From NCBI GenBank assembly GCA_003665825.1, contig QPFY01000012.1, positions 620,001-684,000 on the forward strand: 64,000 nucleotides of DNA, given 5' to 3'. Below, in pieces: positions 29,061-40,200 of this stretch (its first letter is position 1; each line of letters begins with the position of its first letter). Source of the stretch: Microbotryum silenes-acaulis. Its lineage: Eukaryota > Basidiomycota > Microbotryomycetes > Microbotryales > Microbotryaceae. Both the position numbers and the translations under genes were made by a program. The notes under the pieces are model-generated. The model saw only the letters and a program-made list of their open reading frames with translations, made no database searches and was not told where the DNA came from.

Positions 29061-30636
29061 TGCTGGGGATCGTGAGTTGTCGCGACAAGCCCGTGTCGAG
29101 TGACAGCTCGCCGTCGAAGGACAAGAGATCGATGTGGACGAGATCAAGGGGTTTTTCGGCTAGCGATTCGGAGTTTGGGAACGGCTTGTGCGTAGCGTTG
29201 CCGGCCAGACACGATTCACATTTCAAGTCACTGCAAGACTTCATGTTCAAACCTATCACAGCGTCAGACTTGGACAGCTGGTGAAGGGAACGGCAGTGTA
29301 GATGAGCGAAACGTCCGTGCCAGATGTGGAGAGGCACTGCTGTCAGAGCTGTGGCTGACGCACATTCATGGGGTGAACTCCGAGCTTGAACCAACTTGAG
29401 GTCCAGCCGGTACAACCCCAAATTGAGCTTCTGTCCCGTGAGTAGGATGTCGTCATTTCCCGCCACCGTGAATCGCCCGTTTTGAATGGTGATCTTGCGA
29501 CTATCACGATCGGCTCGATGCCCGGCGAAGAGATTGGCGGGGGCGCTAGGGACGAAGATGCTGTTGACCAAGTTGTACTTCTTGCCGTGCTTGTCTTCGA
29601 CGCAGGCCGTGCCTACTCCCATAATGGTCTTTCCGTCACCATTGATGCCCTTTAACAAAGACGGAGCTGTCGCCTTCAGGTCGGCAAACGCGGCAGGATT
29701 ATTGATGACGTGATGAGTCGCTGCCGTGTCGTAGAGGATCATTTCTCGAGAGTGTCCTTTTGGTAATTGCGTGAAAAACGCGCCAACGGGATCGGTCCCC
29801 AGAATGTCTTCAACCGAAGGGAGCGCCAAATTTGCCATCGGTTCCTCGCCTTTGGTCGTCTTGCATCGTGGAAACTTCTTCTTCTTCGGCTTGGAACAGT
29901 TTTTGTTGAAGTGGGTGTCTTCACCGCAGTTCCAGCAGGGGCCGGGTGGCTTCGGTTGGGCACCAGTTGTGGCCAACAACGCCGTCGCAGCGTTCCCAGT
30001 CTCTTGACTCAAGTTTGCTGGAGCTCGACCTGCTGCGATCACTGTGTTGACAGTTGGTATCGCATCGACGTCTTTGGAGTCGAACTGATCCAGATACGAC
30101 GGTCGTCGAGCCCCCACAATCGCAATGAGGTGGCAAGCAACCACTTAATCGAACGTCAACTTGTGAGCCCGTAAGTCAGTTGTGAGGCGAGTGATGGATC
30201 CGGCCCAAGGAAGATAATCGTCTTCCTGTGCTGGTGGCGGTCCGACCGAGAATAACTTTCCAATTTGCGGGATAACGCCGCGAAGGGAAGACCGACCCAG
30301 ATGCTTTCGAAGGTATTCCACCGTCTGCTCCGGCGTCAGGTCGTAGCAGCTGACCAGGAGATGCGCCACACTTTCTGAACAGGTTTGATGCATTGCCCTG
30401 TGCACCGCATCATGAGCTCGATCGAGTTCATTGTCGTCCTTGCATTTGGCGGATGGGTACTGCTTGGGAAAGGAGAGCTGCCACTGACGCCTGTCGACGG
30501 TGAAGCGAACGTGATCGAGCCATACGCCGATCTTGTTGTTCTTCAAAATCGCAAATGCCGGGAAACGCGAAGTTTGCGAGTGTGTTGGAGGGTCTGCGTC
30601 GACGGACTTGTCGATGGTTGACTGTTCGCCAGTCAT
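29061..30636 (-). pseudogene. Copia gag-protease-integrase fragment, full palindrome arm of the right copy
   Basis: Counterpart of 4471-6046. It carries the TAA stop at 30145-30147. The integrase C-terminal spacer (29060-28848 on the minus strand) follows it as in the left block. Confidence 0.87.
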
Positions 30637-30826
30637 GGTGGAGCGTTCGGGTGAACCGTTGCGACGTGGCAGCAGCTGTGCGAAGTCGTTGGGCTTATAA
30701 CCTCTTGAATCTCGGCGTCTGATTCGAGGTGGTTCAATACGTTAGAACGCTCGAATCAGAAGGAAGCTAAGAGAAACCCCGCGCGCGCTCGCGCTCATGT
30801 AGCCTGCAGAGTGTACTCCTCAAGTG

Positions 30827-31301
30827 TCAACTCAACAGATCGGCCAGATGCTGCTTGTTATAAGCAGACGCTCGATGATTGATGTTCTCCAGCCGATGGG
30901 AGGCACTCGATGATCGATTCATGGGTATCATGCCTCGAAGCTGCGACCACAAGCGCTCGGTTCTCTCGCCATCAGTCAAACCAAAATTGGGTAGAAAGCG
31001 CGGATCAAAGTCAACCTGGCAGGACCACTTGTGCGCATAGGCATGCATCGACGAGAGCAAATTCTAGACGCGGTAAGTGGTCTGCCAGAAGATTGCGTTG
31101 CGCATACCGGGGAGAGATGAGCTGCTCAGCTACGGACTAAGCCAATGCTCAGGCTGAGTGTCACGAACAAACTCATATGGCGTAAGTGCGACGATAAGTT
31201 GCAGGCGATATCATACGCGACTCCGACGCGACTTCGATCCTGACTCGAACTTTGGTGGGAGTCCGATCCCGAGCTGGATCCGACGTTTGTAGCGTCACTG
31301 G
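30827..31301 (-). pseudogene. KDZ transposase fragment, third copy
   Basis: Counterpart of 3806-4280, with the same HAYAHKW...ERLWSQLRG block. About 73 bp more of KDZ-like sequence (to 31374) continue up to the LINE tail. Confidence 0.7.
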
Positions 31302-31555
31302 TACGCGCAAGCCCCGTAGTACAATCCGTTTCTCCGACTTCAACTTCTTCGAGAATCCATTTCAACAGCGACACGGGATATACTATTTTTTATTTATTTG
31401 ATAGACTTCATTAACAGCATAATTATATTAATACCTAGAAATCTTCGGAAAAGTCAGAGGGAATGCTGTTACGCACACTGGCAGAAGCCAGTAGTGTAGG
31501 ACTCATTGACCCTGAACCAGGATCAACCATACCCACTAAAACCCCCTTTGGTGGC

Positions 31556-34500
31556 TTACAGAGACACTAGGCGACCCTTGGACTCCTGAATAGAGGCTCG
31601 AAGCCCCTCGAAGTCCGTTTCGGCGATCGGTTCCAAAAGATCCGACGAGAATCGGCGACGGCGACAGAGCTTCCAGATCGAGTGAAAGAAGAGGACTCGT
31701 AGTTCGACAAGTCGACGTTCCGAGCGAGACACGACCGGACATACAAAGTCCACAAAAACTGGGTGGGGGGTCGGGGACAGAGCAGACCAGAGACGCCGGG
31801 CAAATGGGCAGCCGACCGCGAGCTGGGCCAGGCACTCGGGTGCTTCCGAGAGGCACATCACGCAGGAGGCAGATCGATTGTTGGGGTGAGGGCTGGTTGG
31901 GGAGGCGACTTGGCTGCCCAGATGGAGGGACCCCAGGGAGAGAAGGTGGCCGGTATCCTCGGCGTCCGAGTGAACCCGGCGAACCTTGCGCAAAGCCTTC
32001 CACCAAGCGTTCCAACGTTGCTCAGGCAGATCGAATACCTTCTGGTGTCCCTTGGGGAAGATAGGAGGGAAAATGAAGGCTTGGTGGCGTTTGGACGCGT
32101 TCACGAACGAAGACGGCGTCATCACCTCGCCATCGGGCCCTCGAAAAAGCGTCGGGTTTACCGAGTTGTATTCCGTGGCCCGCTGGGAAGTAGAGTACGT
32201 GCGTCGCCCATTGCTCGAGGTTCTGGCTCTTGGAGAGTTCCGGGGGATTGAGCGTGGTCACCGACGCCCAGGCTTCGAAGTATCAGACCCAACGTGCAGG
32301 AAGTAGTTTTCTCGTCTTTCTCACCGCATGGTCCCACTTCGGGGGAGGATGGCAAAAGTATGCCCACCAGATCCAGATCCAAGGGCGACGATGCTGGTTG
32401 GGGGCCGGTCTGGACAAGGTGAAAGGGGTTGATTCGTTCGGTGCCTGGAGGCGAATGCGGATGTCGAAGAGGTGGCGTGTGAAGCAGCCGTCCGGGGCCC
32501 GGAGCTGGAAGACCCACTTCGCGTGATCGAGAGGGGTGCAGAGGCGCGACCGGGAGACCTTCGGACGTCGCTGAGTACCATCCGACGCTCGACCGTGAAT
32601 GGCGAGCATGGCCGCATCCTCGATCTCCTTGACAACGCTCTTGGGGGCGGGGAGGAATCGGCTGTAGTACAGGATCTTTGTGTAGCAGTAGATGTTGATG
32701 ATTGAACACTTGGCTGCATATGGGAGATCGTACATCGGAATTGAGCGTATCCGAGCGATGGTCGAGGTCTTGACATCTTCCCAGCCCGCATCCTCGGCGA
32801 TCTCCACCCCGACCTGAATACCCAGGTAGCGAAAATGCGAATCGCTGAGACGCCAGGTCCCGAGATCTGGGGCGATCGGCCGATCCCGAAAAGCTCCAAG
32901 GGGGTAGAGGAAAGATTTGGCGTTGCTGAGCTTGCTGGCACTTGCCCGTTCGTAAAGCTCGATCGCCCGATTGAGGTGGTCGAGGTCCGAGAGGTTGTGG
33001 AGTGCGCAGCAAGCGTCGTCGGCAAAGAGGAGTTCTCGAATGTTTTGGAGGCCCGCAATCTCGATGCCCTTGACTCTCAATCGAATCTGACAGGCAAAAC
33101 CCTCGATCGCCAGAACGAAGAGACGGAGCCAGAGGATCACCTTGCCGAACGCCCGACAGGATGTCGAAAGCGGCAGAGAGCCAACCGTTGAGGAAGATCG
33201 AGGCGGATTGGTTGGTGTAGGTCGCTCGGTACCATTGGCGGGCTTTGGGGCCGAGGCCAACGGCGCAGAGGACTGCATCAAGGTACGTGTGGGAGAGACG
33301 ATCGTAAGCCTTTTCAAAGTCCATCACCGCTAGCATGCCGGACACGGGTGGTGAGCCCGGAAGTCCAGGGTCCATGAGACACTGGACCTCAGCGATGTTC
33401 GTGCCGATCCAACGGTTCGGAACAAAGCCACGTTGGGTTGGGCCGATCAGGGACTCGAGCAAGGGAGCGAGGCGCTGGTTGTGGGCTTGGGAGATGATGC
33501 GCTCGTCCGCATTGATGAGCGATATGGGGCGTTTGTTCGAGAGCTGATCCCTCTCGCCGCGTTTGTGGATGAGATGGATGTGGGCGGTGTTGCGGGGAAG
33601 AGGTCCAGGCTGACGGGCCTCGGTGGGGATCGAGGTGATGACGTCTCGAAGAATCGGGCCAGTGGCCGGCCACGTAGCGCGATAGAACTCAACCGGGAGG
33701 CCGTCAGGCCCTGGCGAAGAGTTCGACTTACACGCCTCTTGAGCCTTTGTCATCTCCTCCAACGGGTACGCTTCCTCGAGCTTGAGTGAGTCCGCGGGGG
33801 AGAGGCGAGTTGAAGCGAGGCCGTCGATGATCGCCTTCAGGGCCGCGTCATTGATGGGGCGGTCCTCATAGACCCGCTCGAAGTAGTCGCTGGCCGCTCC
33901 AAGCATCGAATCAGGGTCGGAATGAACAACATCGTTGACCGTGAGCGAAGGGATCAGGTCGGATGCTCGCACTTTGCGCAGGCGGATGAAGATGGAAGAG
34001 GGACCCGCCAGAGATGGGTCGAGGCGGGACCGCAGCGCCGCGCCGTAGCGCGAGTGGTCAGCCCTCTCTTGCTCCGACCCTCCACGTCGGAACCGAGCGA
34101 ACGTCCGGGCCAGAGCCTGCAGCTCGGGCAGCAGGCGGTGTTCGGTGGACGTCCAAGCTGCTGGTGGATCGTTGGGCGTCTGTAGGAGGGCTTCGTTGTA
34201 CAGGGTGCGGACAATGGAAGTGAGGTACTCGCAGGTCGCGTCGCCCTCGATCACGTGCAAACCCAGCTTGAATTTGCCCGGACCGATGTCGATTGCGCCC
34301 AGCACTTGGAACCGTGCCACAACCATTGAGTGCGTCGATTTGAGGACAGGGGCCCAAATTTTGTGATCATGGAAGAGGTCGACCCAATCAGGCGAGACAT
34401 AGATGCGGTCAAGGCGACGGCACGTGCCGGGCGCTGAGCGATTCTCGTGGCTCGTCCTTTGGGATGGTGGAGCCGATAGGCGTCGAAAAGATTGTTGGCC

Positions 34501-35078
34501 GTGGCAAGGTCGCGCATCTCCTGACCCCCATAATTCGTTCCGTTTTGGTTCTCCGAATCGAGGGGTTGGGACTCAACACAATTCCAGTCCCCCCCGACTA
34601 GGAGCGCAGGCGGCGAGGGTTCGTCACGTACGACTTGTCGAAGGGCTGTGCTGAGATGTGAGAGGAAGCGCTTTTTTTCTGGCTTGTCGGAGGAAGGCGC
34701 GTATATTACTACAACCCGGACCTTTGAATCACCCACACGAAAGGTGGCGTCGGTGACTCGGTCCGGGAAAGAAAAAGAGGCACGAAGAGTGTTGGGAGGC
34801 GACTCGGGATCAATTGGAATGACCACGGAGTCGCTCTTCCAGAGTATGGCAGTGTTGTTGAAAGGAGTGAAGAGAGCAGAGAGCTTTAAGTCTTGGCACT
34901 CCTGAGTCCACTGGGCCACCCTTTCGGGGGAAGGTCGGCCAGTTTCGCTCAGGAGAAAGACGTCGGCGTTATGGGAGCAGAGATTGGAGAAAAGAGAGGC
35001 ACGCTTACGGTCTTCATTGATTGACTGCACGTTGGCAGCAACAAAAGACACGTTGGGGATCTTAGTTGTGCTCATCAT
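31556..35078 (-). pseudogene. LINE ORF2, endonuclease-RT, frameshifted
   Basis: The endonuclease starts at 35078 (MMSTTKIPNVSFVAANVQSIN, LLSETGRPS, VVVIYAPSSDKPEKKRF, GGDWN). A one-base frame change near 34420 precedes RLDRIYVSPDW. The RT runs in the frame of 34326 as SPGPDG ... MDFEKAYD ... SGVRQGDPLAPSL, then changes frame for LFADDA. The zinc-binding C-terminus is at 32125-31556. Unlike copy 1, the endonuclease-to-RT join near 34000 is uninterrupted here. Confidence 0.88.
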
Positions 35079-36500
35079 CTTGGTCCATAGCGTATTCCAC
35101 ATCCTTGGGAGGTGCTTCTTGGTCTTCGGCTTCTTCGTCGGCCTCGTCGTCGGCGTCGGCGTCATTGGGTCGGGCTTTGGGCGCGGCTGAGGGCAACGGC
35201 GTGGGCGAAGAGGGCTCGGGAGTCGGCTCGGAGGCTTCGAGGGCAGGCGCAGTGGGAGGGGCTTCACAAGTGGCTGGCGTGGAGAGGGCGGCAATCGACT
35301 TGGATCGAGTTATGATCGACTTTGGCGTGGCCGGAGGAGGGCTTGGGGATGGAGAGGTGGTCTCTGAGCTGGGGGACTCGGAGGATTTTTCAACGAGGGA
35401 AGAGGCAGTTCCCTGGTTGGAGGCAGGCTGGGGGGCAGTTTGAGTGGCAGTATTGGAAGGGAAATTGAAGGAGAACTCGGGGCGGGCAGTCTTCGACAGA
35501 GATTCGGGCTGAGCCCTGTTGGACAGATCTTCAGTCTGGGTAGCCAGATCCTGTTCCACTCGACGTTTTTTAGTCGTGCGGTCGGGGGCGGAGGCCGCGG
35601 GGATCGACTTGGACCCGCGGGCGGTGGGGGCGGCGGTGGTAACGGTGGAGGCTTGCGGGGCATGTGACGTGGGGGGACCCTGGGGGCTCGACGCGTGACG
35701 GCCCGGGCAGTGCTGGGTGGCGTGCGAGGTGCTCGCGCAGGACTTGCACGCCGGAGCGACGGGGCAATCCTTACGGACGTGAGCCGCGAAACGGCAGAAG
35801 ACGCAGTGGCGCATGCCACCGGTGATCCTCAGTGGGATTCGCTCAGTGACACCGTCACGAACAATAGAAAGTGAGGCAGGGGGCAACACATCTACATCCT
35901 TAAGGGCAAGGATAAAGTCGTACATCCCAGAGATGTGTTTCGTCTTTCCAATGTATTGGATGCGACGGCGGAGGACCGTGCCATAGGCAGCGATCTGCTC
36001 ATCGAATAGGCGCGGAGGCCCTCGGGGTCGGAGAAAAAGCCCGTAAGGGTGCATTGTACAACACCTACTTTAGTAGAGCTGTACAGCTTCTCGACTTTGC
36101 ACAGAGTCTTGCCAACAGTAAGGCCGTTGGCCACCAGGGTGTCGAGATCGGCGGCCTTGGGAAAGCGGAGGCCGCGCTGACCCTTGATGACGCATGGCAT
36201 TGCGCCGGTAAGGGCAGGGTAGTGTTTGTCGAGCGCGAGGAGGACTTGCTCGACCGAGGTTGAGGGTGGGGTGTTGATGATGACACAGTTCTCGATGTTG
36301 TGCATCAGGGGATGGGCGGCGACGGCAGTCGAGGTGTTGGCGGTGGCGTTGCCGTGCTTCGCAGCGGAGCGGGCGCCGACCGCGGCGGAGTATGATTTGG
36401 TGGTGGTGGCGGGGGCTTGGCCGGGAGGATCGGGAGGGTCAGGGCGAAGAGGTGGTATAGCAGCAGGGCTGGCGTTGTTGGTGTTATTGTTGTTGTCCAT
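35062..36500 (-). pseudogene. LINE ORF1 (gag-like RNA-binding protein)
   Basis: Starts [12 protein letters not shown] at 36500. After a globular N-terminal part the frame changes near 36050. Two CCHC knuckles then follow (CVFCRFAAHVRKDC and CKSCASTSHATQHC, near 35820-35715), then a Pro/Ser/Glu-rich tail ending DQDDEHN. CCHC ORF1 proteins bind the LINE RNA. The single frame change makes it probably defective. Confidence 0.8.
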
Positions 36501-36564
36501 CGGGTGGTGCGCGGAGCGCGCCGCCGAACCTAGTATAGTTTTAAGGATTTTAAGGATAGTCAAC

Positions 36565-37224
36565 TCCCCCAGTAACCTCCAGCCCCCTCGGCCTCTCTTC
36601 TGGTCTTACAAGAACAACTACATCAATCCCGCACCTCGTCCCGTCATCCTCGCTATCGCCTGCTGCCTACGGCTCAGCAACTTCCTCAACCTTGACACTT
36701 GTCTCAACGGCCAGAAGTACTATAGACCTGTACATGCAAACTACTGTTCCCAGAGTGATACATCACACATTGCAAGAGATACAGGCGTCTACACTATGTG
36801 GTACCAAAGTCCCCATGAACGTGGTACAAGAATGACCTCGGATATGATCGATGTGATCCCAAAGTCCGCACCGATGTGATCCCAAAGTCGCCTCCGATGT
36901 GGGCCCAAAAGCCGACCTTATGTGAGCCCAGAGTGACGAGCGATTAGAGCGGTTATGTGTGCGTGCTACTTTTTATGTCTGCCCGAGGTGGAAGGGAGGC
37001 ACCAGCGCCAGTGAGGTGCGATAGCGAGGCAATGCATCGAGCCTCGCCCAACTTGTTTCTCTTGTGGACTTGGTCTAATGAAGGTCTTCTATTGAGTGGC
37101 AGAATCACGAGATTCTCCACAAACTTGAGTCTCCGGAGGCCACGACTGGCGCGGCTCTATCTCTTACTCTTTCACAGAACATTACAAGCTAATTACTGCT
37201 ATCATATACTCCCCATTGAAGACT
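36565..37224. other. 3' flank of the Fanzor gene
   Basis: No gene seen. AT-richer than its surroundings near 37150-37220. It includes the 23-bp tandem repeat described separately. Confidence 0.6.
36796..36935 (-). repeat. 23-bp tandem repeat beyond the Fanzor 3' end
   Basis: Units beginning ATGTGRKCCCAAAG start at 36851, 36874, 36897 and 36920, an exact 23-bp period; two of them share ATGTGATCCCAAAGTC. A fifth related unit (ATGTGGTACCAAAGTC) lies at 36796. On the sense strand of the Fanzor gene the core reads GACTTTGGGATCACAT. Confidence 0.85.
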
Positions 37225-40200
37225 TTACTGCTGGTCCTGCGATGCTTGCACAGCGGCGGGAGCCGACCGGAAGAAGGGGTGCCGGCCCCATAGGATCTCA
37301 TGCTCGAACGCATTCAGGCAGTTCCCCGCTCCCATGATGTCCCGGTCGGCAGGCATGTGGACGCAGGTCCCACCGCCTAGGGCAACGCGGAAACAGGTGG
37401 ATCCGTTCAATTTTTGGCTAAGACCGACCCTGCGGAGGCCAATCACAACACGGCGCGAGTGTCAGTGACCCGAGCTGAGGGCCGAACGCGGTAGAAAAGA
37501 CTCGGCAAGTGATCAAGAGGTCTCAATCATGGCAGACTCACCAGTTCCGCGTTCCATCCGTGTCCCTACAGTCCGAATGCCAGCAGAGCTTGGACGTCAA
37601 ATACTCGCTGACGGTACAGAAGTACATGCTCTCCATTCCAAGCGCCTGCAGGCAGCGAAAGATGATCTTGATGCAACTGTGGGCGTAGGAGACGCCCGAC
37701 GGATTGGGACCAGGGCTTGTGAACCCATTGCCGACTACGAGGAAGGCGGGTCGCGAGTCCTTTGAGAGTAGGTGATTGTAGGTGGTTGTCTCGGGATGGG
37801 TCGGTGGAGATGGAACGAGGTGGTTGGGTCGACGAGCCGCGGCTGCCAGGTGTCGTATAGCGTAGGTGTCAGCATAGTCCACCCAGCTCGAGCACCCGAG
37901 CCGATTTTCTTGGGTTGCAAGGAGAAACTTTACCAGCGCAAACTCACCCATGCACTCGAGACCAAACACTTTGGCCATTTGTTCGGCTTGTTGGTACATA
38001 ACCGTGAGAGTCGCCTCTCGTTGCGTACTTGAAACCGAAATCGCGTCGTGCGTGTGTCGAAGGGGAAACCCAAGTTTTGTCGCAAGCGGGGACCACTCGA
38101 GCTTGTTGGCACGCAAGGCCTCGTTGATACGATGGGTCTTGTTCGCGCGTTGACGGGCACCTTTGCGATTGCCTTCCGCTGCGATAGCTCCAAGCCCCTC
38201 TTTGCCGAACCGGAACGTCTCCAAGGCCGCCGTCTCGTCGTGCGTGAAAACACGAGCGACGGCAGTGACCGGCCGAGCGTGACCGAGATCGATCGAAATG
38301 ACGATCGAATCCTCGAAAGCACGCCAGAGATCACGGAAGAGGTCGCCACGTTGTTCAAACACCGCAATGAGGTTCTCCGTGACTACGACGTGCTGCGGAA
38401 TCAAACACATCCCGATCGACGACAGGCAAAGGCGAATTCTTCAGCCAAAATGCTACCCTGCCGCCGACTTCCGTCAGACGCAAGGAACATGGGAGCAAAC
38501 TCGACTCACCTGGGTGCCAAATTTCTTGTTCGAGTGCTCTTGGAGCCTTCCCAATACCGCTCGACGTGCCTCGGGGTTGTGTATCGATGGGATGCAGATG
38601 CGACTGTCGATGATGGGGACGTCTCGGAATCGCTTCCAGGACACGTACTCGACTCGCACGGCTTCGCGCTCAATAAGAGCTTGGCGCTCGGGATCGAGAG
38701 GGATGGGAGCGGCCGCCACCGCGCGTTCTCGGAGCTTGCGTTCCAACTCGTCAATTCGGCTCGGCTTCTCGGCGGATCCCGGTCGAGCATACGATAAGCG
38801 GAACACGTGATTGATGCCGTCGACATAGTGCTCCAAGTCGTGCTTGACCACTCGCGGGCCCTTCTTGCCTTTTGTTTGGAAGCGGAGCCACAGCCGGGCT
38901 TTGGCCACCGTCCGGTCGAGCGCGGAGCCGATCGAGACGTCGGGATTATTGTACCAGGACTTGTTACGCTCTGTTGATGCCACGCTCGACACATTCAAGA
39001 CTCGTAGACGAACTCGGTGTCCGTTCGTTGTGAACGACCCCGCCGGTATTTCGTCCTTGTCGAGAATCCTGTCTGTGTCGAAGAGGATGTCGACGAGGCG
39101 AGGACCAAAGGCAGCGAACGCGTCCGACTCGAGAAGCCTCTCCTCGGATAGCTCAGGTGGGACGGTCGGGGTCGACGGGTCCGAGCCAGCCAGGGGTCGG
39201 CCGAAACAGAGGTGCTGCAGCGCCTTGACGCCGGCCACTGCGTCACGAGCCCACTCCGGTCTGACGTGCATCGTCTTCTCGTCCTTAGATGTGGTGAAGA
39301 TCAGGTTGAACCCTCTTCCTAGCAACGCTCGAAGGACGGGGAAGTGAGTCGGACTTGCGGCGTTACCCGCGGGCTCCGATACGTCATTGACGACAGACGC
39401 AGCAACAAGCTTGTGCAACCAGTCGAGCTGCGTTCGGACGAGCGAGACGGGGTACGTGAGGATCGCGCCGAGATACCCCGGCGAACAGTTCACAAAAGGT
39501 CGTTTGCCCTCGGTCTGTCCGAACATCAAACAGATTCCCCAACGCAGTCAAGGTCAGCACTCGATCGCTACACCGGCTGGGGTGACAGAGTGCCAGCTGT
39601 CGAGTGTCGGACTCACGGGTACGATGCCCCTGCCATGTCCGGATTCGAGGAGAAGATGGTGGTAGACGGGCAGGAGCGCGATCGGGTTTTTGAGCTTGCC
39701 GCCGGGTCCAAAATCGGAGAGCTTGGCGCCGACCAGACGAGTGACGGAAGCTTGATCTCGTCCAAATCCCCATCGCATCCGCTGGTCTCGACTTCCGCAA
39801 GCCTCTTGCAAGCACGCTCGCATGACCGCGCGGAGGTGTTCGTGGTCGGGATCAGACTGGTCTTTGGCGATCCCGGCCACCAACGCCTCGAGGTCCGCTC
39901 GATGGGAGCGCCAGGGAAATGGGACCTCCGAGAGCGCGGTGACGAGACAGTCGAGCAGTCGCTTGCGCCCCTTGGGCTGACGGAAGTCGTCGTCCGGGTC
40001 GAGCGGCGAAAGCGCCGATTCGATGTCACGAGACTCGAACATGTGCCGGGCGTAGGTGGCGAGAACGTAATCTCCTCGGTCTTTCCAACTAAGGAGATCT
40101 GTTGCATAGCGCTGGGCCACGTTTTGGTAGTATGCCGAGTCGAGCTTGTAGCGCGGGAGGAAGACTCCTTTCTCTCGAAGTTCCTTGACGGCTGAGGCCA

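Larger units (their letters stand above)
27747..34824 (-). repeat. Right copy of the inverted segmental duplication
   Basis: Reverse complement of 1-7360, in the order (minus strand) LINE, KDZ fragment, copia fragment, spacer, truncated inverted copia arm. It lacks the solo LTR, keeps 31 bp missing on the left and lacks 48 bp present there. LINE sequence continues past 34824 to about 36500; the left partner of that part is off the window. Confidence 0.93.
31384..36500 (-). mobile_element. LINE retrotransposon, copy 2, nearly complete
   Basis: Minus strand. The A-rich tail is at 31384-31400. ORF2 spans 35078-31556 and ORF1 spans 36500-35062. The 5' UTR end is not defined (somewhere in 36500-36600). 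ORF1 and ORF2 overlap by 17 nt (GATGATGAGCACAACTAA). A 48-bp deletion near 32525 removes the stretch between two TCGATCAC repeats still present in copy 1. Confidence 0.9.

Noticed and set aside
32158..34326. An intact 722-codon LINE protein
   Set aside because: The frame is open but leaves the RT frame after GDPLAPSL; the FADD motif is in another frame.
36796..36935. CRISPR array
   Set aside because: The 23-bp period leaves only about 7 bp between repeat cores and the genome is eukaryotic; it is a tandem repeat.
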